A stretch of 40,546 nt of DNA. It comes from Desulfobacteraceae bacterium 4572_35.2. GTDB taxonomy: Bacteria; Desulfobacterota; Desulfuromonadia; Desulfuromonadales; Desulfuromonadaceae. The notes beneath the pieces are model-generated. The model made no database searches and was not told where the DNA came from. It saw nothing but the letters and a program-made list of their open reading frames with translations. Where the stretch lies: positions 1 to 40,546 of the forward strand of contig NBLY01000009.1 in assembly GCA_002084665.1 (NCBI GenBank), given 5' to 3'. Each line of letters starts with the position of its first letter. The first letter of the stretch is position 1. Position numbers and translations under genes: made by a program. Below are positions 1-8,635 of the stretch, piece after piece.

Positions 1-1140
1 AATTGAGCAAAGAGGTTAACGGCTGATAGTGATACACCGCCAACCGATTGCTAGCCCTTGTCAGGGCAACATACAAAAGATTCTTACCTATTTTACTATC
101 GGGATATGCTCTTTGGGTTGGATTCCATAAAATAACACCACTAAACTCCAAACCCTTAACCTGATGGGCATTAGTAATCAAAATGCCGGGCTCGAAAGTC
201 AACGATCCAGTTTGTAATCGAGCCCCTTTGATCCCCTTGAGTGCAGCAAACACCTCTTGCGCCTCTTTCTTGTAGCGGCAAATGATAGCAGTAAGACTCA
301 AGGGCTCTTTATTTATAAGGGTGAACAGGGCATTTTTAAGATGTACGAGGGTCTCTTGTTTGCTATCCCAGTTATGAAAACGTGGATCAGGGCCACTATT
401 GACCACCTTTACAGATGCACGGCCTGACACGCGGTTTGCCAGTGCCATAATTTGCGATGTCGATCTGTAACTGACATCTAGCGATTCAGACTGCACGCCC
501 TGTTTTTGCATATCCATTTGAAAAGTAGAAAATCCAGACTCATCGACAAAATCAAGAATTTTCTGGTGGGCATCAGCACAGATCGTCATGCTTTGCTTAT
601 CCCCCGCCGCACCTAAAAGAGATTTCAACTCTACAATAGATAAATCTTGAGCCTCATCGATCAAAATATGGTCATACCAATTAACAGCGTCACGACACGT
701 TTCGCTATGGCGTAACTGCAGCAAGTGCAGCAACACTCCCGCATCATCAAAAGATAATTCCGGCTCACCACCAGAGAGTATTCGCTGACCATCTTTTGCC
801 AAAAGTGGAATTTTGCTTCGTATTGCACAGTGCTTTATCAGCAAATCTTCTTGCGTATAGAAATTACCTAAATCGGCTAAATCATCAGTTGGTGCCTTAT
901 AAAGATCGACGTATTCCCTTAATGCTTGATAAAGACCGGTACTCTTTTTGATGTCACCTAAGCCCGTACCTTGCTTTGTTGAGAATTGAACATCTACCCC
1001 CATAGAGCGCAACGCTTGCGAAGCCCAAGAATGAAAGGTAACGATCGATACATTTTTACCGAGCAAATCAACGGATGTTTGCCGCACATAATCGGATAAA
1101 GACCGATTGAACATGACAACCAAACAACGCTCTTGTCTAA
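1..1140 (-). pseudogene. UvrD/Rep-like superfamily I helicase, N-terminally truncated relic running off the left window edge
   Basis: Reverse-strand translation is open from about 1140 to the window edge and reads ...CLVVMFNRSLSDYVRQ...DHILIDEAQDLSIVEL...VKGLEFSGVILW...NLLYVALTRASNRL (helicase motifs II, V/VI-like). No Walker A (GxGKT) is found in either frame before the tRNA terminator. The tracked ORF 994..1239 is in a different frame. Confidence 0.7.
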
Positions 1141-1251
1141 ACTTCTCAGGTTGGTTAAAGAGCAAGAACGACAAAGTAATGCTTCTTCTTGTGCAATAAA
1201 ATCTTTCACATTGTCCCTGTATTTGCTCGTGTTTTTCATAAAACAAAAAAA

Positions 1252-1285
1252 GCACCTAGATCATTAGACCTAAGTGCTTGAATTT
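1252..1285 (-). terminator. Rho-independent terminator downstream of tRNA-Gly
   Basis: Minus strand AGCACTTAGGTC-taat-GATCTAGGTGCT followed by a T run. Confidence 0.7.
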
Positions 1286-1287
1286 CT

Positions 1288-1362
1288 TGGAGCGGGAAAC
1301 GAGATTCGAACTCGCGACCTTCACCTTGGGAAGGTGACACTCTACCACTGAGTTATTCCCGC
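1288..1362 (-). tRNA. tRNA-Gly (anticodon CCC)
   Basis: GCGGGAATAACTCAGTGGTAGAGTGTCACCTTCCCAAGGTGAAGGTCGCGAGTTCGAATCTCGTTTCCCGCTCCA folds as a cloverleaf; anticodon loop TTCCCAA; encoded CCA. Confidence 0.93.
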
Positions 1363-1400
1363 AATAGGTGAAGGAGTATATGTAACAGTGACCATGATTG

Positions 1401-2705
1401 TCAATTGGATTCACACCATTTATCAAGATATAGTTCGCCATCGTCTATGTTCGCTACTATGCCATTAATTTCTGCTAGCTCGATAGCTTTTAAACACTGG
1501 CCTAATTGCTGCCCTTTGCAATGTGGAACCAGCTGTTGAATGTATTCAGCTGGTAACAATGGTTGCATACGGCCATTGGTTTGAGATTGTTGCCATAGGT
1601 GCTGCAACGCTAACAATTGCTGGGTGTCGATAGCGCCACTACTGAGCAATTGGCAAAAGATAAGTGCTTGGGGTAGTGGTGCATGATGATGTTGCAACCA
1701 CAATAGTTTGCCGCGCTCACTACAGTCTAACCGACGGTATTTATCGAACTGTGCTGCGCTGGTATTAAGAAAAAAACGGAGCAGTTGTGCGATCCGTTTT
1801 TCAAAATGGAGCCATTTTAAAAGTCCATCTAAACTATCACCACTAACAGCGCAACATCTCATAATAGCGATAAAAACAGCTAAACCCGACACAGTGAAAC
1901 CATCACCACATAGAAGGTTTAGTTGCCGCTTACAATCCTCCTGCAGTTGCTGTTTCAATTGATAAATACGGTGTTCAATGGTGCGATGACATTCGACAAT
2001 TTGAGCACTGGTACACGACAGTGTCAACGCAGCGGCAACATCACACTCAACAAGCATTCTGAGTGCTGCCTCGCTGTTTATCGCGGCAAAGAGCTGACTC
2101 AATTCACTGCGAATCCGCTCTCCGGCGACCTGTTTCAGCAGTGGAGCATGGGCAATAAATTGCTGTTGTGTAACATTATCGACGGCAAGATTAAGCTTGG
2201 CGCAGTGGCGTATCCCTTTAAGAATACGTAACGGATCAGCGGCAATAACGCTATCACCACACATCCTCAATCGCTGTGCAGCGAGATCCCCTTGGCCGTT
2301 AAGGGGGTCTATTAGTGCCGAAGTATCAAGGGGTATCGTCAACGGTAACGCCATGGCATTGATAGTAAAGTCGCGTAGAGCGAGATCAATTTCAAGCGAA
2401 GGACCACGAAACGGGGCAAAATCAAATTGAAGCTTAGTTGCATTACGCATGACAACACGGCTGTAGCCGCGTTGTTGATCAAGGTAAAACCAATGAGCGT
2501 TGATCTGTTTAGCGAAGGCTTGAGCGATACGGCTTGGATCAACAGCACAAACAAAGTCATAATCGGCACTGTCGCGCTTGAGAAGGTGGTCGCGAAGACA
2601 ACCACCAACAAGATAAATAGGTAACGACTCGGCTGCCGCCAATCTGGCCAGCAGGTCGAGTTCGTTTTTATGTTGAGAAAATATCAACGACCCTATTTTA
2701 TCCAT
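1401..2705 (-). CDS. cca: CCA tRNA nucleotidyltransferase / poly(A) polymerase family protein
   Basis: ORF 434 aa; YLVGGCLRDHLL, DYDFVC, RDFTINAMAL, DPLNGQGDL, DPLRILKGIRHCAKL motifs. Confidence 0.85.
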   Translation of the reverse strand: MDKIGSLIFSQHKNELDLLARLAAAESLPIYLVGGCLRDHLLKRDSADYDFVCAVDPSRIAQAFAKQINAHWFYLDQQRGYSRVVMRNATKLQFDFAPFRGPSLEIDLALRDFTINAMALPLTIPLDTSALIDPLNGQGDLAAQRLRMCGDSVIAADPLRILKGIRHCAKLNLAVDNVTQQQFIAHAPLLKQVAGERIRSELSQLFAAINSEAALRMLVECDVAAALTLSCTSAQIVECHRTIEHRIYQLKQQLQEDCKRQLNLLCGDGFTVSGLAVFIAIMRCCAVSGDSLDGLLKWLHFEKRIAQLLRFFLNTSAAQFDKYRRLDCSERGKLLWLQHHHAPLPQALIFCQLLSSGAIDTQQLLALQHLWQQSQTNGRMQPLLPAEYIQQLVPHCKGQQLGQCLKAIELAEINGIVANIDDGELYLDKWCESN

Positions 2706-2741
2706 ATATCCATAATGAATGAGTGTAACAATTGAGGTAAA

Positions 2742-3635
2742 TTATTCAGCAGCAGGTTCGCTGAAATTGATTTCAGCATTAGTTTTGAGCTCTTCAACCC
2801 AGGCGTGAAGGAGCTTTGCCCCCTCTTGCTCTTTTAAGAAAGCTGAAATTTGTGGCTTGATCTCATCGAAGCTTAATGATTGCTCTTCTTGACGATCAGT
2901 CACTTGGATAAGGTGATAACCAAATGCCGTTTTTACAACATCACTGGTTTCACCAGTTTTTAAAGCAAAAGCAACAGCATCAAACTCCTTGACCATCGAA
3001 CCAGGACCAAAGAAGCCAAGATCGCCACCTTTAGCACCACTTGGGCACGCAGAGTGCTCTTTTGCTAAGGCACCAAAACTTAATTCTTCAGCTTGCAGCT
3101 GCTTTTGAATCCCTTCAATCTTCTCTTTTGCCTCATCATTTTCCTCCTCTGTTGCCTTAATAAGGATATGGCTAGCACGAACCTGAGATGGCTTGCGCAT
3201 TTTTTCAGGGTTGGCATCATAAAACGCCTGAATCACTTCATCAGTAGGCTCAGCTGCATCACTAGACTTTTTCTCAGTCATCATATTAACCGAGAGATCT
3301 TGACGAATCATACGATAGTAACTGTCTCTATCGATTCCAGCCTTCTCTAAGGTTGCATAAAACTCCTCAGGGGTTGGGAAATTACTCATCACTTTTACGG
3401 TTTCTTGCTTGATTTTCTCATCATCAGCAATGACACCCTCGGCCATCGCTTGTTGGTAAATCAACTCACGGGCAATGATGCGCTCAACAGCGATCTCTTG
3501 CACCTGCTCTGTTTCTTCGTCGGTCAACTGCTCGGCAGTTTTACGAAACATCTCCATTGAGTAGCTTTGGATCGCATTGATAAAATCAAAATGGCTGATA
3601 GGTGTTCCGTTAACGGTAATAGTTTGTTCTGACAC
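2742..3635 (-). CDS. PpiC-type peptidylprolyl isomerase
   Basis: 297 aa; parvulin domain VRASHILIKATEEE...GGDLGFFGPGSMVKEFDAVAFALKTGETSDVVKTAFGYHLIQV. Confidence 0.9.
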   Translation of the reverse strand: MSEQTITVNGTPISHFDFINAIQSYSMEMFRKTAEQLTDEETEQVQEIAVERIIARELIYQQAMAEGVIADDEKIKQETVKVMSNFPTPEEFYATLEKAGIDRDSYYRMIRQDLSVNMMTEKKSSDAAEPTDEVIQAFYDANPEKMRKPSQVRASHILIKATEEENDEAKEKIEGIQKQLQAEELSFGALAKEHSACPSGAKGGDLGFFGPGSMVKEFDAVAFALKTGETSDVVKTAFGYHLIQVTDRQEEQSLSFDEIKPQISAFLKEQEGAKLLHAWVEELKTNAEINFSEPAAE

Positions 3636-3645
3636 GTAATTCTCC

Positions 3646-4461
3646 TTAGTTGTTTAAATAACGCTGTTCAAAAATTTGTAATTGTTTTGCAAGGTGTGCA
3701 AATTCAGTAATCGACAGCGTTTCCCCTCGTCGCTTCATATCAAGTTGTGCATTTTTTGCTGTAATGTCAACCACCTCGGCACTAAATCCTGCAGCACAGA
3801 GACAATTGCGTAACGTTTTACGCCGTTGGGCGAATGAGGCCTTAACGACACGGCGGAAAAAACCATCATCTTCAACCTCAACTCGCGGCGTTTGACGGCG
3901 ATCGAAACGCAGCACTTCGGACATCACCTTTGGCGGTGGTCGGAACGCACTGGGTGGCACAAGGGTAACACGGCTAATATCGAACCATAGCTGACACAAT
4001 ACAGTCAAGGAACCATACTCTTTTGAGCCGGGCTGCGCCCGCAGACGATCACCAACTTCCTTTTGAAACATCAGTATCATACGCGATATAAGTTGACGGT
4101 GAGTGATCATCTTAAACAATACCTGACTAGAAATATTGTAAGGAAGATTAGCGACCAACTTATAATCGGGTTGCTTTAGAATTTGGTTCCAATCGATTTT
4201 TAGGGCATCACCAACATGAACGTTAAGTTTTTCATCACCATTGTCAGTGAATTGTTGCGCCAAATCGCGGTCAATTTCAATTAAATCAAGACGCTGAATC
4301 AACGGTAACATTTTGTGCGTTAAAGCCCCCTGCCCCGGGCCGATCTCAAGAACATGATCGTTAGGTGAAAGTTCGGCAGCGGCAATAATATGATTGATAA
4401 TATTTTGATCAATTAGAAAATTTTGGCCAAATCGTTTCCGTGGCCGATGAAGTGTACTCAT
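3646..4461 (-). CDS. rsmA: 16S rRNA (adenine(1518)-N(6)/adenine(1519)-N(6))-dimethyltransferase
   Basis: 271 aa; RKRFGQNFLID, VLEIGPGQGALT, NLPYNISSQV motifs of KsgA/RsmA. Confidence 0.96.
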   Translation of the reverse strand: MSTLHRPRKRFGQNFLIDQNIINHIIAAAELSPNDHVLEIGPGQGALTHKMLPLIQRLDLIEIDRDLAQQFTDNGDEKLNVHVGDALKIDWNQILKQPDYKLVANLPYNISSQVLFKMITHRQLISRMILMFQKEVGDRLRAQPGSKEYGSLTVLCQLWFDISRVTLVPPSAFRPPPKVMSEVLRFDRRQTPRVEVEDDGFFRRVVKASFAQRRKTLRNCLCAAGFSAEVVDITAKNAQLDMKRRGETLSITEFAHLAKQLQIFEQRYLNN

Positions 4462-4949
4462 TGATGTTTTACTCTCTTAAAAGGACGAGGCCAACGGGAG
4501 ATACGTAACGTTTTAAGGCTTGGCACCATCCGTAACACCACGGCATAAGAGACAGCGCCAAGAAGTAAACCGAAAACTACACTGCCTAAGCACATGGGAA
4601 CCAGCAGATTGTAGCCGAGTTCAGCGATGGACTCAGATGTAACGTGATGGGGAAAATGGATGTGCTCCATACCGAGAAAAAAGCGCCCCATTTCGTATTC
4701 AGCGGCATAAATTAATGGTGCTGTGATCGGATTGCTAATCCACACACCGACAGTGGCGGCAATTTTGTTCTGCCCTAAAAGCATAGCGACAAAAAATGCA
4801 ATCAACATTTGGAAACCAAGTGTAGGTGTCATGCCGATAAAAACCCCCAAAGCGAATCCTTTGGCAATTTCATCGGGCTGGGCGCGTAAACGCAACAAGC
4901 GCAACAACAGCAATTTAGATTGTCTAATAAGTCCCCATCGCCGCCACAT
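4458..4949 (-). CDS. DUF2062 domain-containing membrane protein
   Basis: 163 aa; IAKGFALGVFIGMTPTLGFQM and GVWISNPITAPLIY are typical of DUF2062. Confidence 0.85.
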   Translation of the reverse strand: MWRRWGLIRQSKLLLLRLLRLRAQPDEIAKGFALGVFIGMTPTLGFQMLIAFFVAMLLGQNKIAATVGVWISNPITAPLIYAAEYEMGRFFLGMEHIHFPHHVTSESIAELGYNLLVPMCLGSVVFGLLLGAVSYAVVLRMVPSLKTLRISRWPRPFKRVKHQ

Positions 4950-4955
4950 TGTGTT

Positions 4956-5999
4956 CTACCGCTTTGACCATGTGTCTGACTGCAACGGGCCGTCGACAGA
5001 ATCAAGAGGCCAGTTGGCCCGAGCATTTAAATCAAGCGGCGATGATAATCCACGACTCAAGTATTCATCACCGGCAACGGCTAGCATCGCTGCATTATCG
5101 GCACATAACAGTGGCGATGGAAAAAAGACATCGATATTTTTATCACAACCAAACTGTTGGAAGCGTTGGCGCAAGCCGCTATTACACGCGACACCACCGG
5201 CAACGGCAATGCGCGTTAGCCCTTGTTCGTGCGCAGCTTTAAATGTTTTGCGACTTAAGACATCGACAACAGCCTCTTGAAAACTAGCGGCAAGATGTTG
5301 CAGCGTTTGCTCCTCAAGGGGATGCTCAAGTTTTTTGATTTGATTCAGCACCGACGTTTTGATACCACTGAAACTAAAATCGAAACCTGGCCGATGTAAC
5401 ATGGGCCGTGGGAAATCAAAATATTTCGGGTCGCCCTGTTGCGCCAAGCGGTCAATCAAGGCACCGCCTGGGTAGGTTAACCCTGACATCTTAGCGATTT
5501 TATCAAAGGCCTCACCTGCCGCATCATCCAAAGTTTGACCAATGATCTGATACTGACCAATCCCCTCAACACGATACAGGTGGGTGTGGCCGCCAGAAAC
5601 CGCAAGGGCTAGATAGGGAAATTCAATTTGATGCTCTAAAAACGGTGCCAGAATGTGGCCTTCGATATGGTGGACACCAACCAGCGGAATCCCCAGTGCG
5701 TAAGCCATCGCCTTGGCATTGGACATACCGACAAGCAGCGCGCCAATGAGCCCGGGGCCAGCAGTGACAGCAATCCCTTCAATCTCGGCTAGTTCAACGC
5801 CAGCTTGCTGCAACGCCTGTTCGATAACAACAGGACAGGCCTCAAGGTGTTTACGGGCCGCGAGTTCAGGCACCACACCACCGTAACAGGCGTGGAGATC
5901 AACCTGAGAGGCAATAATATTGCTTAAAACCTCACGGCCATCGCGAACGACAGCCGCTGAGGTTTCATCACAAGAGGATTCAATAGTAAGTATCAGCAT
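4956..5999 (-). CDS. tsaD: tRNA N6-adenosine threonylcarbamoyltransferase
   Basis: 347 aa; ILTIESSCDETSAAVV, GVHHIEGHILAPFLE, LAVSGGHTHL, VAGGVACNSGLR. Confidence 0.97.
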   Translation of the reverse strand: MLILTIESSCDETSAAVVRDGREVLSNIIASQVDLHACYGGVVPELAARKHLEACPVVIEQALQQAGVELAEIEGIAVTAGPGLIGALLVGMSNAKAMAYALGIPLVGVHHIEGHILAPFLEHQIEFPYLALAVSGGHTHLYRVEGIGQYQIIGQTLDDAAGEAFDKIAKMSGLTYPGGALIDRLAQQGDPKYFDFPRPMLHRPGFDFSFSGIKTSVLNQIKKLEHPLEEQTLQHLAASFQEAVVDVLSRKTFKAAHEQGLTRIAVAGGVACNSGLRQRFQQFGCDKNIDVFFPSPLLCADNAAMLAVAGDEYLSRGLSSPLDLNARANWPLDSVDGPLQSDTWSKR

Positions 6000-6023
6000 C
6001 AGTCTTTTTTGTTATTAAATAGA

Positions 6024-6794
6024 TTAAAGCAAGTTAGCGGCGAGCTCTGACAAACCAGAACGTTCACCGTGCGTCAAGGTAACATGACCTGAGACCGACT
6101 GCTCCTTAAATTTTTCGACAATATACGCGAGGCCATTACTCGATGCATCGACGTATGGATTATCAATTTGGTAAGGATCGCCAGTTAAGACGATTTTTGT
6201 CCCCTCACCAACGCGAGTAATAATGGTTTTAATCTCATGCGGTGTCAAGTTTTGTGCCTCATCGACAATCATATATTGATTGGGGATCGAGCGGCCACGA
6301 ATGTAGGTAAGTGGCTCAATCTCCAGAATACCCATATCAACCAATTCACGGTAACCACGTTTACGCGTACCCCGCTCCTCTACTGCGCCAAGCAGCAGTT
6401 CAACATTGTCAAAAATAGGTTGCATCCACGGAGCCAACTTCTCCTCGACATCGCCGGGGAGAAAACCAAGGTCGCGTCCCATAGGAAATACCGGCCGAGA
6501 CACCAGCAGGCGGCTATATTCGCCATCATCAGCAGACTTTTGCAAGCCAGCAGCGATGGCTAACAGAGTTTTACCAGTGCCCGCCTTACCCACTAATGTC
6601 ACCAGTTGAACAGCAGGATTTAACAACAGATCAAGAGCGAACTGCTGTTCGCGGTTACGCGCTTGCAGACCCCATATCCCCTCTTTGGGAATTTTCACCA
6701 GCGGCTGCAACTTTTTCATTATCGCATCGTATCGTGCTAGTGCGGTATGGGAAGGATTACCTTCATCGACCAAGGTGATATATTGATGGGGCAA
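6024..6794 (-). CDS. PhoH family ATPase domain (frame open upstream to about 6895)
   Basis: VTLVGKAGTGKTLLAIAAGLQ, SRPVFPMGRDLGFLPGDVEEKL, MIVDEAQNLTPHEIKTIITRVGEGTKIVLTGD. Confidence 0.9.
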   Translation of the reverse strand: MPHQYITLVDEGNPSHTALARYDAIMKKLQPLVKIPKEGIWGLQARNREQQFALDLLLNPAVQLVTLVGKAGTGKTLLAIAAGLQKSADDGEYSRLLVSRPVFPMGRDLGFLPGDVEEKLAPWMQPIFDNVELLLGAVEERGTRKRGYRELVDMGILEIEPLTYIRGRSIPNQYMIVDEAQNLTPHEIKTIITRVGEGTKIVLTGDPYQIDNPYVDASSNGLAYIVEKFKEQSVSGHVTLTHGERSGLSELAANLL

Positions 6795-6891
6795 TAACGT
6801 AGTAGCTTCATCTTCATCGAGAAAACCTTGACTATAAAATAGATCGACATCGGTCGCCGCGACGATGCGCTCACAGGTGCCGGTATAAAGT

Positions 6892-7179
6892 TCATCCCGC
6901 AGGCAAGTTCCCTACGTAACCATCAGCAATCAGTACCACCGTCAGAGTTCCACCATTTTCAAGAGCAACACCCTCAGTCAGGCTACCCTTAGTGCGTAAT
7001 TTATCCAACATGCGAGAGACATGACGCGCATTGCGACCAATTTCATTCAAATCTTTTTTAAAGGTATCAATCTCCTCAATCACTGTGATGGGGATATACA
7101 CCTCATTGTCTTCAAATTTAAGATAAGCTTGAGGATCATGTAACAACACGTTGGTATCAAGGATAAACTTTTTGGTCAT
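6892..7179 (-). pseudogene. N-terminal PIN domain of a PIN-PhoH fusion, separated from the ATPase part by a frameshift and apparent deletion
   Basis: MTKKFILDTNVLLHDPQAYLKFEDNEVYIPITVIEEIDTFKKDLNEIGRNAR... is a PIN domain. It stops at ...GNLPAG*, and the adjacent frame resumes LRDELYTGTCERIVAATDIDLFYSQGFLDEDEA... into PhoH. Confidence 0.7.
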
Positions 7180-7205
7180 AATACCTCACCAGCTGGAGTC
7201 AATAA

Positions 7206-8399
7206 TCAAACAGATGCTGCAGACAAAGAGTCACCAATAATTTCAGTTATTGCAGTCAACAAACAATCGACCTCTTCTTGCGTATTAAAATACCCTGGAC
7301 TGATGCGAATCGTCCCCTGAGGAAACGATCCAATGGTGCGATGAGCGTCTGGAGAGCAGTGCAACCCAACCCGAGTGCCGATACCATAATGATGATCAAG
7401 CAAAAAACCCACTTCCGCAGGATCTCTTTTATCGATATTGAATGACACCACACCGCCTTCGGCTTCAACAGGACCATACAGAGTAACATTATCGAGCAAA
7501 GACAATCCGTTACGTAAACGATTTGTCAACTCTTGCTCATGCTGACAGATAGCGGCCATACCAACCTGCTCAACAAAATGGATTCCAGCACTAAGCGCCG
7601 CCAGTGCAGGGGTGTTTAATGTACCACACTCTAAATGTTCTGGCATCTGTTCAGGCTGTGTTAATTGGCTTGAAAATGTGCCAGTACCACCATATTTAAG
7701 CGGCTTAAGATGAATTTTCTCGTCAACGTACAAAAAACCAACACCCTGCGGCCCCATTAACGACTTATGTCCTGGGGCAGCGAGAAGATCAATGGCCATC
7801 GCCTCAACATCAATGGGAAACACTCCAGCACTCTGAGCTGCATCGACCATAAAGGTGATCCCCTGCTGGCGACACCAAGGGCCAATTTCACCAATCGGTT
7901 GTAACGTCCCCGTTACGTTGGAACAGTGACTCAACACAACAAGCTGTGTAGAAACACTACATGCCTGCTTAATATCTTCAACAGTTACTCGCCCTTGGCG
8001 GTCGGCCTGTACTTTTACAACCTCAACGCCACGCTGCTGAAGTTCATGTAATGGTCGCACCACAGCATTGTGTTCCATGCTGGTCGTTACAACGCGATCA
8101 CCCGGTTGCAACAAACCGAACAAAGCAACATTGATAGCTTCTGTAGCATTAAAGCTAAAGGCGACTTGAGCACAATCACTAATATTGAAAAAACGGGCCA
8201 GATCTAACCGAGCGCTAAGAACGATTTTAGCTGCTTGATGAGCTAAATAATGACCTCCTCGACCGGGGTTAGCACAACACGTACGTGAAATATGATCTTG
8301 AGCACGATAAACAGATTCAGGTTTGGGAAATGAGGTCGCTGCATTATCGAAATAAATGACAGTTTTCTCACCAGACTCAAATGACATGATGTGTTCCAA
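7206..8399 (-). CDS. Aminotransferase class V-fold PLP-dependent enzyme (cysteine desulfurase-like)
   Basis: 397 aa; IYFDNAATSFPKPE, FNATEAINVALFGLL, TTSMEHNAVVRPL, PLP lysine region LLAAPGHKSLMGPQGVGFLY, GTRVGLHCSPDAH. Confidence 0.88.
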   Translation of the reverse strand: MEHIMSFESGEKTVIYFDNAATSFPKPESVYRAQDHISRTCCANPGRGGHYLAHQAAKIVLSARLDLARFFNISDCAQVAFSFNATEAINVALFGLLQPGDRVVTTSMEHNAVVRPLHELQQRGVEVVKVQADRQGRVTVEDIKQACSVSTQLVVLSHCSNVTGTLQPIGEIGPWCRQQGITFMVDAAQSAGVFPIDVEAMAIDLLAAPGHKSLMGPQGVGFLYVDEKIHLKPLKYGGTGTFSSQLTQPEQMPEHLECGTLNTPALAALSAGIHFVEQVGMAAICQHEQELTNRLRNGLSLLDNVTLYGPVEAEGGVVSFNIDKRDPAEVGFLLDHHYGIGTRVGLHCSPDAHRTIGSFPQGTIRISPGYFNTQEEVDCLLTAITEIIGDSLSAASV

Positions 8400-8635
8400 T
8401 AGGGGAGGATTTAGTTAAAAAAAATGACAAAAATTAAAATACAATTCGAACAATAATTCTAGATTTTCCTGAAACTACCACCCCGCTTATGTTTAGGCAA
8501 CTTCATTCCATTATAGACTAATACGCGAGCGAAGACATGAACATTAACGCCGTTGACAGCCACGATATATTGTGTTTTAAATCCCCTCTTATACACAATG
8601 TAGTAAAAGGTTCCCCTCTTAAAAAGGACACGCAC

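Noticed and set aside
4723-5280. 185-aa + strand ORF opposite tsaD/DUF2062
   Set aside because: Antisense to strongly recognisable conserved genes with low-complexity composition; spurious.
8400-8635. Cobalamin riboswitch upstream of the B12-dependent ribonucleotide reductase
   Set aside because: No recognisable B12-box-like conserved core was seen in the leader; a covariance-model search would be needed.
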